DNA of 64,000 nt from contig LR990730.1 in NCBI GenBank assembly GCA_905142475.1, positions 4,993,501 through 5,057,500 of the forward strand, given 5' to 3'. Below, piece after piece: positions 1-10,031 of this stretch (position 1 is the first letter of the stretch; every line of letters starts with the position of its first letter). The position numbers and the translations under genes are program-made. This stretch comes from Xanthomonas hydrangeae. GTDB lineage: Bacteria; Pseudomonadota; Gammaproteobacteria; Xanthomonadales; Xanthomonadaceae. Under the pieces are notes generated by a model. The model was not told the origin of the DNA and ran no database searches. It saw nothing but the letters and a program-made list of their open reading frames with translations.

Positions 1-93
1 GGGACGACCTGCACGCGAGCAGTCAATCGCGTCCACGTCATCAGCCGATGTGGATGGCGAGCCCGCGCCATCTACATACGACCCCCTGCTTGT

Positions 94-163
94 CGTAGGA
101 GCGTGCCTGCGCGCGACGAGGCGTTACCGGTAAAGCTCCGTCGCGCGCGAGCGCGCTCCTACG
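94..163. repeat. Palindromic intergenic repeat, family A copy 1
   Basis: A near-perfect inverted repeat whose arms read CGTAGGAGCG...GCGCGCGACG and the reverse complement, around a short GGCGTTACCGGTAA centre. Two relatives lie at 14017-14084 and 44333-44399. It sits about 40 bp beyond the stop of zwf. The structure resembles REP-type elements of xanthomonads, which are often linked to RAYT transposases; no RAYT gene is in this window. Confidence 0.8.
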
Positions 164-206
164 TGGACTCGCTGCATCCGCAGTGGCTGCATGTCGATTG
201 CCTAAC

Positions 207-2054
207 TCAGCTACGCACGTTGCGCGCTGAGGCTTTGTTGGCCGACTTCTTTGCTGCGCTTCTGCCAGCCGCAGCCTTGCCGACAGTCTTCGCAGCGGCC
301 TTCGCGACCTTCTTGGTTACGCGTCTGGTCACTGCTTTCTTTGCGGCACCGCCCGATGACGCAGTCGCATCTTGCGACGGCTTTGCTGCAGCGGCCGATA
401 CGCGCCCGGCTGGCGCCTTGCCCACGTTCTTGGCTGCCTTCGTGGTGCTTTTCGCCGTCTTCCTGGTGGGTTTCTTGATCGGCGTCGCAGCGCTGCTGCG
501 TGCTTCCGGTGCGCGGCGCGGGGGTGGCTTGCGACCAGGCGTCAATGCGCGCCAGGCGTGTCCGCCGTTCATGGCCAGCAATGCATCGGCGGCCGATGGG
601 CCGGCGCTGCCGGCGGCGTAATTGGGGAAGTCGCTGGGCGGTTGTTTCCAGGCATCCAGGATCGGTTGCACGATGCGCCAGGCACCTTCCACCATTGCAG
701 CATCCTGGAACAAACCGGCCTCGCCGTTCATGCAGTCCTGCAGCAGGCGCTCGTAGCCGACGGTATATTCCTTGGGAAACCAGTCGCGGTAGCGAAAGTC
801 CATGCGCACCGGCGCCAGCGCGACCTGCGCGCCGGGACGCTTGACGTCGAACTGCAACGAGATGCCCTCATCGGGTTGAATATGCAGCACCAGCCAGTCG
901 GGGCCATAACCGCCCACCTCGGTACTGCGAAACGGTGCCAGCGGCGCAGGCTTGAAGCGGATCGCGATCTCGGTGGTGCGCTCGCGCAGCCGTTTGCCGG
1001 TGCGCAGATAGAACGGCACGCCGGCCCAGCGCCAGGTGTCGACCTGCAGCTTCATCGCCACATAGGTTTCGGTTTCCGAATCGTCCGGCACGGTGTCTTC
1101 TTCACGATAGCCGGGCACGGCGCTGCGGTTGACCGCACCGGAGGCGTACTGGCCGCGCACCACATCTTCGGGCTTGATCGGGCGCACCGCTTCGATCACT
1201 TCGGCGCGGCGACGATGCATGGCTTCGGTGGTGAACGCCGCCGGCGGTTCCATCGCAATCATCGCCAGCAACTGAAACAGGTGATTGGGCACCATGTCGC
1301 GCAGGCAACCGGTGGGATCGTAAAAGCGTCCGCGCCCTTCCACGCCGATGGTTTCGGCGGCGGTGATCTGCACATGATCGATGCGGTCGCGATTCCACAC
1401 CGGCTCGAACAACCCATTGGCGAAACGGAATGCCAGGATGTTCTGCACGGTTTCCTTGCCGAGGAAATGGTCGATGCGGAACACCTGGTCCTCGTGCAAC
1501 ACGCGTGCAACGGTGGCATTGAGATGCTTGGCGCTGGGCAGATCGTGACCGAAGGGCTTCTCCACGATCACCCGACGCCAGCCCTCGCCTTGGCGCTGTT
1601 TGACCAGCCCGGCTTCGCCCAGATTGAGCAGTACCGGCTCGAAGAAACGTGCGGCGGTCGCCAGATAGAACAGCACATTGCCCTGAGTGCCGTAGCGCTT
1701 GTGCAGTTTCTCCAGCACGCCATCCAGCGCTTGATACGCACCTAAATCGGTGAAGTCGCCGCGCAGATAATGCATGCGCTCGCGCAACCACTCCCAGGTG
1801 TCGGTATCGAATTCGTCGGTCTGGAATTCGGCATCGCGGCTGCCGAGCAGCTCGAGCATCGACCGCCCCATGTTCGTACGCCACGCGCGTTCGCTGATGT
1901 CGCCATGGTCCATGCCGACAATGGCGAACTGCTCGCCCAGTGCGCCGGAGCGCCGCAGGTTGTACAGCGCCGGCATGACCAGCCGCTTGGTCAGATCGCC
2001 GCGTGCGCCCAGCACCACGATGATGCACGGCGGGGTTGTGGCTTGTTCGTTCAT
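207..2054 (-). CDS. zwf: Glucose-6-phosphate 1-dehydrogenase with basic H1-like C-terminal tail
   Basis: Oxidises glucose 6-phosphate to 6-phosphogluconolactone with NAD(P)+, the entry step of the pentose-phosphate and Entner-Doudoroff routes; cytosolic. The 615-residue product starts MNEQATTPP, has a nucleotide-binding GARGDLTKR motif near residue 20 and the family signature RIDHFLGKE in mid-protein. The ATG at 2054 overlaps the stop of the upstream GH15 gene (ATGA), so the two are translationally coupled; an open frame runs further upstream but lies inside the GH15 gene. Residues 1-504 match a normal G6PD. The last 111 residues are an added low-complexity tail rich in Lys, Ala, Arg, Ser and Pro with AAKKA-like units, as in histone H1 or AlgP-like proteins. 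The core call is secure; the role of the tail is unknown. Confidence 0.95.
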   Translation of the reverse strand: MNEQATTPPCIIVVLGARGDLTKRLVMPALYNLRRSGALGEQFAIVGMDHGDISERAWRTNMGRSMLELLGSRDAEFQTDEFDTDTWEWLRERMHYLRGDFTDLGAYQALDGVLEKLHKRYGTQGNVLFYLATAARFFEPVLLNLGEAGLVKQRQGEGWRRVIVEKPFGHDLPSAKHLNATVARVLHEDQVFRIDHFLGKETVQNILAFRFANGLFEPVWNRDRIDHVQITAAETIGVEGRGRFYDPTGCLRDMVPNHLFQLLAMIAMEPPAAFTTEAMHRRRAEVIEAVRPIKPEDVVRGQYASGAVNRSAVPGYREEDTVPDDSETETYVAMKLQVDTWRWAGVPFYLRTGKRLRERTTEIAIRFKPAPLAPFRSTEVGGYGPDWLVLHIQPDEGISLQFDVKRPGAQVALAPVRMDFRYRDWFPKEYTVGYERLLQDCMNGEAGLFQDAAMVEGAWRIVQPILDAWKQPPSDFPNYAAGSAGPSAADALLAMNGGHAWRALTPGRKPPPRRAPEARSSAATPIKKPTRKTAKSTTKAAKNVGKAPAGRVSAAAAKPSQDATASSGGAAKKAVTRRVTKKVAKAAAKTVGKAAAGRSAAKKSANKASARNVRS

Positions 2055-3850
2055 GGATGTGTTTCCTGTTCGCCCATGCGTCCGTGCAGGCGCAATGCCG
2101 CATTGACCAGAGCCACGTGAGAATACCCTTGCGGGAAGTTGCCAAGCATGCGTTTGCTGCGCGGGTCGTACTCTTCGGCGAGCAGGCCCACGTCGTTGCA
2201 CAGGCCGAGCAGGCGCTCCAGCAGCACGCGCGCCTGCTCGGTGCGTCCGAGCAATGCGTAGTTTTCCACCAGCCAGAAGCTGCAGGCAAGAAAGGTGCCC
2301 TCGCCGGCCGGCAACCCATCGGCGCTGTCGTCGGCGCGATAGCGTTCGACCAATCCATCGATGGTCAGATCGCGCGCGATCGCATCGGCGGTGGCGGCGA
2401 TGCGCGGATCGTCGGCTGGCAGGAACCCCACGATCGGAATCAGCAACAACGACGCATCCAGACGATCGGAGCCATAGCTCTGCACGAAGTGACCATCCGG
2501 GTGCACGCCGTTTTCCAGCACTTCGGCGCGGATTTCCTCGGCAAGCCTGCCCCAATGTGCGCGTTTTTCTGCGTCGGCATTGGTAATGCCATCGCGCGCG
2601 CCGCAATCGAACGCCAGCCAGGCCATCACTTTGGAATGCACGAAATGGCGGCGCTCGTCGCGGATTTCCCAGATGCCTTCGTCAGGAAGGCGCCACAGGG
2701 TTTCCAGCGTTTCCAGCACTTTTTCCAGCAACGATGCCGACGAGCCATCGTCGTCGGACGGCGGCGCCACGCCCTTCTCGCGCGCGTAATGGAACGCGCC
2801 GATCAACTCGCCATACACATCGAGCTGGAACTGATCCACCGCACCGTTGCCGATCCGTACCGGGCCGGAGTTTTCGTAGCCGGGCAACCAGTCCGCTTCC
2901 CATTCCTGCAACCGGCGCTCGCCGGCGATGCCGTACAACGCCTGCAACTGATCCGGCGAACCGGCGATGGTGCGTTGCACCCAATCGCGAAACGCCGCGG
3001 CTTCATCGCGATAGCCGGCCTGCAGCAACGCAATCAGCGTGAACACCGAATCGCGCAACCAGCAGTAGCGATAATCCCAGTTGCGGGTGCCGCCCAGATG
3101 CTCGGGCAGCGAGGCCGTGGGCGCGGCGACGATGCCACCGGTGGGCAGATAACTCAGCCCCTTCAATACCACCAGCGAACGCCGCACCTGCTCGGTCCAC
3201 GGACCGACATCGGTACAGCGACGTGCCCAGCCATGCCAGAACGCGGTGGTCCGTTGCAGCGCCTGTTCCGGGTCGATCGCCGCCGGGGTGGGCTGATGCG
3301 ATAACCCATGACTGAGCAGAAACCAGGTGCTCTCGCCCTGACGCAGCGTGAAGTCTGCCTCGGTGCCCAGGTCCTCGCCGTGCAGCTGCTGCGGCGAGCG
3401 CAACGCGAGTTGGTCGGGACCGGCGATGGCGCGAATGCCACCCTCGATGCCGGTGACCCACGGCACCGTACGGCCATAGTTGAAGCGAAACGTCAGCCGC
3501 ATGTGCATCGGCACTTCGCCCTGCACGCACCGCACGATCCGCACCAGATGCTGGTGACTGTCGCTCTCATCGCTGGCGACCATGAAGTCGACCAGTTCCA
3601 CCGTGCCGGTGTCGGTATGCATGCGCGTGCACAGCACCAGACTGTCGTCTTCGTAAGCGCGTTCGCTGCGAAATGCGGCGACCGGCGACAACGCCCATTG
3701 CCCGTGTTGCTCATCGCCCAGCAGGGATGCGAAAAACGCATCGGAATCGAAACGTGGCAGACACAGCCAGTCGATGGTGCCGCAGTGGTCGACCAGGGCC
3801 GCGCTGTGGCAATTGCCCAGCATGGCGTGGTCTTCGATACGCACGCTCAT
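2051..3850 (-). CDS. Glycoside hydrolase family 15 (glucoamylase/trehalase-like) protein
   Basis: A 599-residue cytosolic-looking protein without a signal peptide. It begins with the N-terminal domain typical of bacterial GH15 proteins (the IDWLCLPRFDS stretch near residue 30) and continues into an (alpha/alpha)6 catalytic barrel, shown by NWDYRYCWLRDS around residue 255 and further GH15 segments. Such proteins hydrolyse alpha-glucosidic bonds, including trehalose in some members, so glucose feeding the adjacent zwf is a reasonable inference, not a demonstrated one. A GGAAGC ribosome-binding site precedes the ATG at 3850. Its TGA overlaps the zwf start. The exact substrate cannot be read from the sequence. 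Confidence 0.88.
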   Translation of the reverse strand: MSVRIEDHAMLGNCHSAALVDHCGTIDWLCLPRFDSDAFFASLLGDEQHGQWALSPVAAFRSERAYEDDSLVLCTRMHTDTGTVELVDFMVASDESDSHQHLVRIVRCVQGEVPMHMRLTFRFNYGRTVPWVTGIEGGIRAIAGPDQLALRSPQQLHGEDLGTEADFTLRQGESTWFLLSHGLSHQPTPAAIDPEQALQRTTAFWHGWARRCTDVGPWTEQVRRSLVVLKGLSYLPTGGIVAAPTASLPEHLGGTRNWDYRYCWLRDSVFTLIALLQAGYRDEAAAFRDWVQRTIAGSPDQLQALYGIAGERRLQEWEADWLPGYENSGPVRIGNGAVDQFQLDVYGELIGAFHYAREKGVAPPSDDDGSSASLLEKVLETLETLWRLPDEGIWEIRDERRHFVHSKVMAWLAFDCGARDGITNADAEKRAHWGRLAEEIRAEVLENGVHPDGHFVQSYGSDRLDASLLLIPIVGFLPADDPRIAATADAIARDLTIDGLVERYRADDSADGLPAGEGTFLACSFWLVENYALLGRTEQARVLLERLLGLCNDVGLLAEEYDPRSKRMLGNFPQGYSHVALVNAALRLHGRMGEQETHP

Positions 3851-3913
3851 CGTAGAGGTGCTTCCTTCGTGCGAGGGAACGCCCAGTCTTGCACGCGCAG
3901 TGTCGGGATCGGG

Positions 3914-4249
3914 TTACGACTGCGCCGGCAGACGCAGCAACGGTGGCACCGTGTGTTCCAGGCGACGGATCAGTGCCGGATCCATATAGGCGTAGTCGTC
4001 GGGAATGTGCAGGCAGATCACCCGGCAATGGCGCAACTGCGCGGCGAAACGTTTGCGCAACAGCTGCAGGTGCCGGCGCTCCATCACCAGCACCAGCTGC
4101 GCTTCATGCAACAGCTCCGGTGTGACCTGCACGTCCGCATCTGCGGCCAGCCCGGCCGATTGCGTTTGCACGCCCGGCCAGTCGGCGAACACGCGTTCGG
4201 CGGTAGGGCTGCGCAGGCGGTTGCGGCTGCACACGAACAGCACCTGCAA
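3914..4249 (-). CDS. Low-molecular-weight-type protein tyrosine phosphatase (COG4551-like)
   Basis: A small 111-residue protein carrying the phosphatase P-loop CSRNRLRSP directly after the first beta-strand (QVLFVCSR), which fits CX5R(S/T). A downstream IPDDYAYMDP segment supplies the Asp-rich general-acid region seen in the short COG4551 proteins. It likely removes phosphate from phosphotyrosine or a related ester in the cytosol; the substrate is unknown. No ATG is available: the best start is the TTG at 4249, immediately before the P-loop strand; a GTG two codons later is the alternative. It begins 20 bp after the ankyrin gene stops, so it is probably co-transcribed with it. Confidence 0.75.
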   Translation of the reverse strand: MQVLFVCSRNRLRSPTAERVFADWPGVQTQSAGLAADADVQVTPELLHEAQLVLVMERRHLQLLRKRFAAQLRHCRVICLHIPDDYAYMDPALIRRLEHTVPPLLRLPAQS

Positions 4250-4269
4250 CGGTGCGCCGCCGCGCTGGC

Positions 4270-7200
4270 TCAGCGGCCTTCGCGCAGGAAGCGCGCCATC
4301 GAGGAGACACCCGGCAAGGCGGGCTCGAACTGACCGGCCACATCGATGAAGCCGCGCATGATCGCGATCTCGCGCGGGGTGCGGTTGAGCGCGTCGCGGC
4401 GGTCGCCATCGGCGCCGGCACGCAACAGGCGCTGCACCAGCAAGGGCAAGCCGTGCAGTGCGGCCAGATGCAACGGACCGAAGCCGCGTTGATCGGCCAC
4501 ATCCAGCGAAACGTCTTCGTCGAGCAGGCGTTCGACACCGGCCAGCACCACTTGTTCGTCGCAGGCGTTGCCCGGTTCGGCGCGCGCGCCCAGCAACAGC
4601 AGCAACGGGCTGACCCGACCACCGGCCAGATACTCGGGATCGGCGCCGGCCAGCAGCAAGGTGTCCAGCAAGGCCAGCAGGCGGCTCTTGTCGCGCGCGG
4701 TGAATCCGTACAGCGCGGCGCAATGCAGCGGCGCCAGGCCCTGGTCGTCGTTGGCGTGCACATCGGCCGCCGCAGTGAGCAGGCGCGCCACGATATCCGG
4801 CAGGCCCAGCGCGCAGGCCAGCATCAGCACGGTGACACCGCCGGGCAGGCGATGCTCGATCTGCGCGCCGGCCTGCAGCAACGCGGCCACGATCTCGGTC
4901 TGACGCATGCTCACTGCCGCCGACAACGGCGTGGCGCCGCTGTTGGCCGCACGTTGCGGATCGGCGCCGCGCCCGAGCAGATGCGCCACCACGCCCAGAT
5001 GGCCGCCACCGGCGGCGCGCAGCAGCGCGGTGCAGCCCTGTGCATCGATCGCATCGACCGGCAGGCCGAGATCGATCAGGCGCCGCACCGCATCGGTGTC
5101 GCCGGCCATGGCCGCAGCCGGCACATCGGCTTCGCGTAGCGTGCGGTGCGGCAGCGACCAGATGCGCCAGTCCAGCCAGTCGGCCAGATCGCGGCGACCG
5201 ATCGACAGCGCCACGCCCAGCGGGGTCTGCCCGTCGGCCGCGCGCGCTTCCGGCGAGGCGCCTTGTTTGACCAGCAATTTCAGCGAGGCTTCCCGGCCCA
5301 GCGCGGTGGCCAGATGCAGCGCGGTCATGCCGTGGCTGTCGCGGGCCTCGCGGTCCACGCCGTGTTCCAGCAACCACTGCTGCAGGCGCAGCCAGCCCAG
5401 CCGCACCGCCAGCGACAACGGCGGGTCGCCGGCCGCCGACGCGGCAAACGGGTCGGCGCCGCGTTCGAGCAATTCCAGCGCGAACTGTTCCAGCCCGCGC
5501 GATGCCGCGTCGTGCTGCACGCAGGCGCTGAGCAGGCGGGTCAGGCCACCGGCACCGGCGGGCGAGACGCCATGGCGCAGCAGCGCCTGCAGGGCCGGCA
5601 CCGCCTCCACACCACGCGAGAGCAGTGCAAACATCGGCACGTCGCCGCAGGCATCGCGCACGTCGGCATCGGCGCCGTGGCGCAGCAGCCAGTCCACGGC
5701 GTCGGCGTTCAGGGCCAGATGCGCATCGTGCAACAGGCCGCCGAGTTCTTCCGGGCCGCACAGCCTGGCCAATGCGTCCAGGCCATCGCGTTGACCGAAC
5801 TGCAGGCCTTCGCGCAACAGCACCAAGGGCGGGCGATCGGGCAGTACCGCAACGCCGGGGGTATCGCCGTGTCCATCGCTGACTGCGGCCGGCAGCGGAT
5901 ACGCAGGATCGAGCAATTGCACGATCGCCCAGCGCCCGGCCTCGGCGGCGACATCCACTGCGCGACGGCCGTGCGCATCGGCGCTGTCGGCCGGCACCTG
6001 CAGATCGAGCAGACGCCGGATCAGGGCCGGCGACACGCGGTCGGCGGCGCAGGCCAGCGTCACTGCATTGCGGCCGTCACCATCGATGGCCAGCACATCG
6101 GCCTTGCGTGCGACCAGGCGTTCGAGCACGCCGCTGCGTGCCTGCCGCGCCGCGTCCAGCCACGGCGTGCGGCCGAGCAGATCGCGCGCTTCCAGATTGG
6201 CACCGGCCGACAACAACGCTTCGACGATATCGCCATGCCCGGCCAACGCGGCTTCGTGCAGGGCACTGCGGCGCTGGCGGTCGCGCGCATCCACGCGCGC
6301 CTTGTGCTTGAGCAGCAGCTGCACGCCGGCCGGGTCGTCTTCCTCGGTGCCGGCGGCGGCCAGCAGCACGGGTGCGCCGCCTTCCGGTTCGGAATGCGCG
6401 CCGCGTTCCAGCAGAAACTTGGCCAGCCGCCAGTTGCCGACCTGGCAGGCCATCGCCAACGGCGAATGACCTTCGTTGTTGAGCGCGTCGAGCTCGGCGG
6501 CGGCATCGCGCAGCAGCGCGGCCACGCCCGGGTCGGAACTGCGCACCGCGTGATGCAGCGGCGTATTGCCGTCGTTGTCGGTGGCGCGCGGGTCGGCGCC
6601 ATTGGCCAGCAGCGTCATCACCGCATCGGGGCGACCGTGCCAGCTGTCGCGCGTGGCGGCCAGCAACGGCGTCATGCCGCGATGCGGCTGGTTGACGTCG
6701 ACGCGGCGCACGATCAGCTCGCGCAGCAGGCGCAGATCCGGCAATACCGCAGCCAGCGCGGGCAGGCTGCGTTGGTCGCGCCATTCCGGCAGCGGTAGCG
6801 CCTGCGGATCGGCGCCGGCGTCGAGCAACTGCAGCGCGCGGTCCACGCGTCCGCTGCGCGCGGCCTCGAACAGCTCGGGCACCAGTTGATGCTGGGCCAC
6901 CGGCTCCAGCGGACGCGGTTCGGCCGCCGCTTCGGAAAAGAAATCGGCCGCCTGCAAGGCCGCCGGGGCATCGCTGCGCACCGGCGCGGCGGTGCGTTGC
7001 AACAGCAGATGGGCGGCCGGCAGCAGCACGCTGGCGGCGATCGCCAGACTCCAGCGCCAACTGCTCGACAACCAGCCCGGCCAGGCCAGCGCCACGGCCA
7101 ACGTGCACATCGCCAGCACCAATGCGGCGGCCAGCAGGCCGCGCCAGGCATGCAATTCCTGCGTGGCCAGCGCATGCCACCGCGGGGCCAGGGCGCCGCC

Positions 7201-7590
7201 GTCGCGCTCGACCTCGCCCCACAGCGGCCAGGTCCGCCACAGCCCGAGCAGCGCGGCGCTGACCGCAACGCTCAGCGCCAACGCGGCGGCCAGGCTGCCG
7301 CTGTCGCGCAACGCAGTCAGCGGCCAGGTGATCAAGGCCGCAAGGGCCAACAGACCGACGCCCCAGATCGCCAGCAACGGCGGCAGCGCCTGCGCGACCG
7401 CACGCGGCTGGCTCGGCAATGCGCGCGTGCCACGTGCCCACGACACCGCCAGCGCGAAGGCCGGCTGCGCCAGCCACAGCGTCACCGCAGCGACGCTGCC
7501 GCCAACGCCGCCCAGCAACGACAACACCACCCCGGCCGCGCCGGCCAGCGCTGCGGCGCGCCACCGCGCGGCACGCATGGCCTCAGTCAT
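4270..7590 (-). CDS. Large membrane-anchored ankyrin-repeat protein
   Basis: 1106 residues. The first ~220 residues contain several strongly hydrophobic segments (for example residues 12-48, 66-90 and 95-120), consistent with a polytopic membrane anchor. From about residue 225 to the end there is a long run of ankyrin repeats with canonical units such as [34 protein letters not shown] and [12 protein letters not shown]. Ankyrin repeats bind proteins, so this is probably an inner-membrane scaffold or sensor with a cytosolic ankyrin solenoid. Its ATG overlaps the end of ycgL by 8 bp, and a tyrosine phosphatase follows 20 bp downstream. The function is not known; an interaction partner among the flanking genes is a guess. 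Confidence 0.85.
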   Translation of the reverse strand: MTEAMRAARWRAAALAGAAGVVLSLLGGVGGSVAAVTLWLAQPAFALAVSWARGTRALPSQPRAVAQALPPLLAIWGVGLLALAALITWPLTALRDSGSLAAALALSVAVSAALLGLWRTWPLWGEVERDGGALAPRWHALATQELHAWRGLLAAALVLAMCTLAVALAWPGWLSSSWRWSLAIAASVLLPAAHLLLQRTAAPVRSDAPAALQAADFFSEAAAEPRPLEPVAQHQLVPELFEAARSGRVDRALQLLDAGADPQALPLPEWRDQRSLPALAAVLPDLRLLRELIVRRVDVNQPHRGMTPLLAATRDSWHGRPDAVMTLLANGADPRATDNDGNTPLHHAVRSSDPGVAALLRDAAAELDALNNEGHSPLAMACQVGNWRLAKFLLERGAHSEPEGGAPVLLAAAGTEEDDPAGVQLLLKHKARVDARDRQRRSALHEAALAGHGDIVEALLSAGANLEARDLLGRTPWLDAARQARSGVLERLVARKADVLAIDGDGRNAVTLACAADRVSPALIRRLLDLQVPADSADAHGRRAVDVAAEAGRWAIVQLLDPAYPLPAAVSDGHGDTPGVAVLPDRPPLVLLREGLQFGQRDGLDALARLCGPEELGGLLHDAHLALNADAVDWLLRHGADADVRDACGDVPMFALLSRGVEAVPALQALLRHGVSPAGAGGLTRLLSACVQHDAASRGLEQFALELLERGADPFAASAAGDPPLSLAVRLGWLRLQQWLLEHGVDREARDSHGMTALHLATALGREASLKLLVKQGASPEARAADGQTPLGVALSIGRRDLADWLDWRIWSLPHRTLREADVPAAAMAGDTDAVRRLIDLGLPVDAIDAQGCTALLRAAGGGHLGVVAHLLGRGADPQRAANSGATPLSAAVSMRQTEIVAALLQAGAQIEHRLPGGVTVLMLACALGLPDIVARLLTAAADVHANDDQGLAPLHCAALYGFTARDKSRLLALLDTLLLAGADPEYLAGGRVSPLLLLLGARAEPGNACDEQVVLAGVERLLDEDVSLDVADQRGFGPLHLAALHGLPLLVQRLLRAGADGDRRDALNRTPREIAIMRGFIDVAGQFEPALPGVSSMARFLREGR

Positions 7591-7843
7591 AGTCGCACTC
7601 GCCCGCCAGCACCAGCGTCTTGGGTAGTTGCAGGTAGAAACCGTGCTTGCCGAGCGCTTCGCGCACCGTGGTCACGTCGGCTTGCGCCAGGCGGCGCTGC
7701 GGCGTCAACGCCACCTCCAGCACGAACGCGAACGGCGCCAGTTGCGCGTGCACGGCGGCGGGAAGACCGGAGAAGTCGTCACGCATGGCGAGATAGACGA
7801 AGGTGTCTTGCTTGCGTTGGCTTTTATAGACGTAGGCGTGCAT
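7583..7843 (-). CDS. ycgL: YcgL domain protein
   Basis: An 86-residue protein that matches the YcgL family (DUF709): it opens with [19 protein letters not shown], continues with a [10 protein letters not shown] segment and ends in the conserved GFYLQLPKT motif. The ATG at 7843 puts the start where the family begins, although the frame stays open upstream to 8014. YcgL proteins are small, cytosolic and of unknown biochemical role. The stop overlaps the start of the ankyrin gene by 8 bp. It is divergent from the pigment cluster that begins at 8035. Confidence 0.88.
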   Translation of the reverse strand: MHAYVYKSQRKQDTFVYLAMRDDFSGLPAAVHAQLAPFAFVLEVALTPQRRLAQADVTTVREALGKHGFYLQLPKTLVLAGECDYD

Positions 7844-8000
7844 GCGCGCGTGGTCGCGCTCGTTTGAGAAGTGTGTCGCAGGATTGTGTCCCAATTGCGC
7901 CCATGGCGAAAGCGCGGCCGTTGCGAAAAATCCCAGCAGCGTCAGCGACATGACCGGCACGTTCAGTTGCGCCATCGACGGGCCGCGGACACACCATCGA

Positions 8001-8006
8001 TATACT
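8001..8006 (+). promoter_or_regulatory. Candidate -10 box for the pigment ketosynthase operon
   Basis: TATACT sits 29 bp before the GTG start of the ketosynthase gene in the 190-bp gap divergent from ycgL. The expected -35 region (about 7978-7983) is a poor match, so an activator may be needed. Only the sequence match supports this. Confidence 0.35.
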
Positions 8007-8034
8007 GAGCACACTTTTTGCCAGCCAGACCACC

Positions 8035-9258
8035 GTGAGCCACGCGCAGCATTCGTCCCAGATGGCCCCGGTCGCCGTCACCGCTTTCACTTCCACCACC
8101 GCGATCGGCGCCGGGCTCCACGCCCAGGCCGCCGCCCTGACAGCTCGCCGCAGCGGTATGCGCCGCAACGATTTCGGCCCGCAACCGCTGCCGTGCTGGA
8201 TCGGCCGCGTCGACGGGCTGGAAGCCGTGGTACTGCCCGAATCCCTGCAAGGCTGGGACTGCCGCAACAATCGCCTGGCCTGGCTGGCCCTGCAGCAGGA
8301 CGGCATGGCCGAGGCCGTGCAGGCGGCCGCACAGCGCTACGGCGCCGAACGCGTGGCGGTGATCATCGGCACCTCCACCTCCAGCATCGGTGCCAGCGAA
8401 GAGGCCTATACGCGTCTGGTCGAAGATGCCGACGGTGCGCGCTTTCCCGACGATCTGGATCGCCCGATCGTGCACACCCCGCACTCGCTGGGCGACTTCG
8501 TGCAGCACGCCACCGGCCTGCGCGGCCCCAGCGTGACCGTGGCCACCGCCTGTTCGTCCAGCGCCAAGGTGTTCGCCCAGGCCGCGCGCCTGATCGACGC
8601 CGGGGTGGTGGATGCCGCCCTGGTCGGCGGCGTGGACACCTTGTGCGGCAGCGTGCTGTTCGGCTTCAACTCGCTGCAGGTGGTGGCGCCGGAGCTGTGC
8701 CAGCCATTCGATGCGCGCCGGGTCGGCCTGAGCCTGGGCGAGGCCGGCGGCTTTGCCCTGCTCGAACGTCCCGCCGCCGCACCGGACGCGGCGCTGTGGC
8801 TGTACGGCTATGGCGAATCCAGCGATGCGCACCATATGTCCGCCCCGCATCCGCAGGGCCTGGGCGCGCAGCTGGCGATGCGCGGCGCGCTCGAACGCGC
8901 CGGCCTGGAACCGGCAGCGGTGGGCTATCTGAATCTGCACGGTACCGCCACGCCGGCCAACGACAGCGTGGAAGCGGCCGCGGTGGCGGCGATCTTCCCC
9001 GCCACCCTGCACGCCAGTTCGACCAAGGCCTGGACCGGCCACACCCTGGGCGCGGCCGGCATCGTGGAATCGGTGATCGCGCTGCTGGCGCTGCGCGACG
9101 GCGTGCTGCCGGGCACGCTCAACAGCGCCGTGCCCGACCCCGCCTGCGGCCCGCAGATCCGTTTCGACAACGCCCATTCCAAGATCGATTACGCAATGAA
9201 CAACTCCTTCGGCTTTGGCGGCAACAACTGCTCGCTGCTGTTCGGGCGGGCCCGCTGA
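8035..9258 (+). CDS. Beta-ketoacyl-ACP synthase of the aryl-polyene (xanthomonadin) pathway
   Basis: A 407-residue KAS-II-like condensing enzyme. The catalytic triad is visible as Cys173 in [11 protein letters not shown], His302 in [11 protein letters not shown] and His336 in [12 protein letters not shown]. It would extend the ACP-bound 4-hydroxybenzoyl chain with malonyl units, together with the chain-length-factor-like partner encoded next, as in type II polyketide synthases. The start is a GTG; an internal ATG at 8062 is the alternative. The stop and the next start share bases (TGATG), indicating a coupled heterodimer. It is the first gene of the plus-strand run of the cluster. Confidence 0.9.
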   Translation: MSHAQHSSQMAPVAVTAFTSTTAIGAGLHAQAAALTARRSGMRRNDFGPQPLPCWIGRVDGLEAVVLPESLQGWDCRNNRLAWLALQQDGMAEAVQAAAQRYGAERVAVIIGTSTSSIGASEEAYTRLVEDADGARFPDDLDRPIVHTPHSLGDFVQHATGLRGPSVTVATACSSSAKVFAQAARLIDAGVVDAALVGGVDTLCGSVLFGFNSLQVVAPELCQPFDARRVGLSLGEAGGFALLERPAAAPDAALWLYGYGESSDAHHMSAPHPQGLGAQLAMRGALERAGLEPAAVGYLNLHGTATPANDSVEAAAVAAIFPATLHASSTKAWTGHTLGAAGIVESVIALLALRDGVLPGTLNSAVPDPACGPQIRFDNAHSKIDYAMNNSFGFGGNNCSLLFGRAR

Positions 9259-10031
9259 TGCTGGCTGCCAGCATCGAGGGGATCGGCTTCTGGACCCAGG
9301 GGCTGCCCAACTGGGAGGCCGCCATTGCCCTCGTGCACGGCGGCGAGCTGCAGGAGACCACGGCACGCCCGGCGCCGCAGTTGCTGGCCGCCAACGAGCG
9401 CCGCCGCGCACCGGACACGGTAGCGGTCTCGCTGGAAGCCGCACTGGCCGCCTGCACCGCCGCCGGCCGCGATCCGGCCAGCCTGCCGTCGATCTTTACC
9501 TCCACGTACGGCGATCTGGCCATCTCCGACTACATGTGTACGACCCTGGCCAACGACCCATCGGCGATCTCGCCGACCAAGTTCCACAATTCGGTGCACA
9601 ACGCCGCGGCCGGCTACTGGACCATCGGCGCCGGGGCGATGACCCCGGCCACGGCGATCAGCGCCAGCCGGGCCAGCTTCGCGCAGGGCCTGCTGGAAGC
9701 GCTGGTACAGCGCGCCGCCGGCATGGACGCGGTGCTGCTGGCCGGCTACGACGCCCGCTCGGTCGGGCCGCTGGGCCGGGTCGCACCCAGCCAGGGGCTG
9801 CTCGGCGGTGCGCTGGTGCTGGGCGCGCCCGGCCAGGCCGGCAAACTGCAGCTGCGGGCGCGGCTGGACGACGGCACGCCTTCCGCGGGCGAGGGCCCGC
9901 TGTCGCGGCATGTCGCCAGCAACGCGATGGCGCCGATGCTGCCGCTGTTCGACCTGATCGCCGCTGACGGCGACAGCGTGGCGCTGTACGCCGGCCCGGG
10001 CCGGGTGCTGCGCGTGGAGGTCCAGCGATGA
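9258..10031 (+). CDS. Ketosynthase chain-length-factor-like subunit
   Basis: A 257-residue protein of the short ketoacyl-synthase family found in aryl-polyene clusters (Ketoacyl-synt_2-like). It keeps thiolase-fold segments such as PSIFTSTYGDL and ISPTKFHNSVHNAAAGYW but has no active-site Cys at the nucleophile position, as expected of a chain-length factor. It probably pairs with the upstream ketosynthase to set polyene length. Its ATG overlaps the upstream stop and its own stop overlaps the glycosyltransferase start by 4 bp. Confidence 0.85.
   Translation: MLAASIEGIGFWTQGLPNWEAAIALVHGGELQETTARPAPQLLAANERRRAPDTVAVSLEAALAACTAAGRDPASLPSIFTSTYGDLAISDYMCTTLANDPSAISPTKFHNSVHNAAAGYWTIGAGAMTPATAISASRASFAQGLLEALVQRAAGMDAVLLAGYDARSVGPLGRVAPSQGLLGGALVLGAPGQAGKLQLRARLDDGTPSAGEGPLSRHVASNAMAPMLPLFDLIAADGDSVALYAGPGRVLRVEVQR

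Noticed and set aside
1102..2358. Long alternative frames opposite and within zwf and its neighbours
   Set aside because: GC-rich shadow frames; residue composition is Arg/Ala/Pro-rich and no motif is seen.
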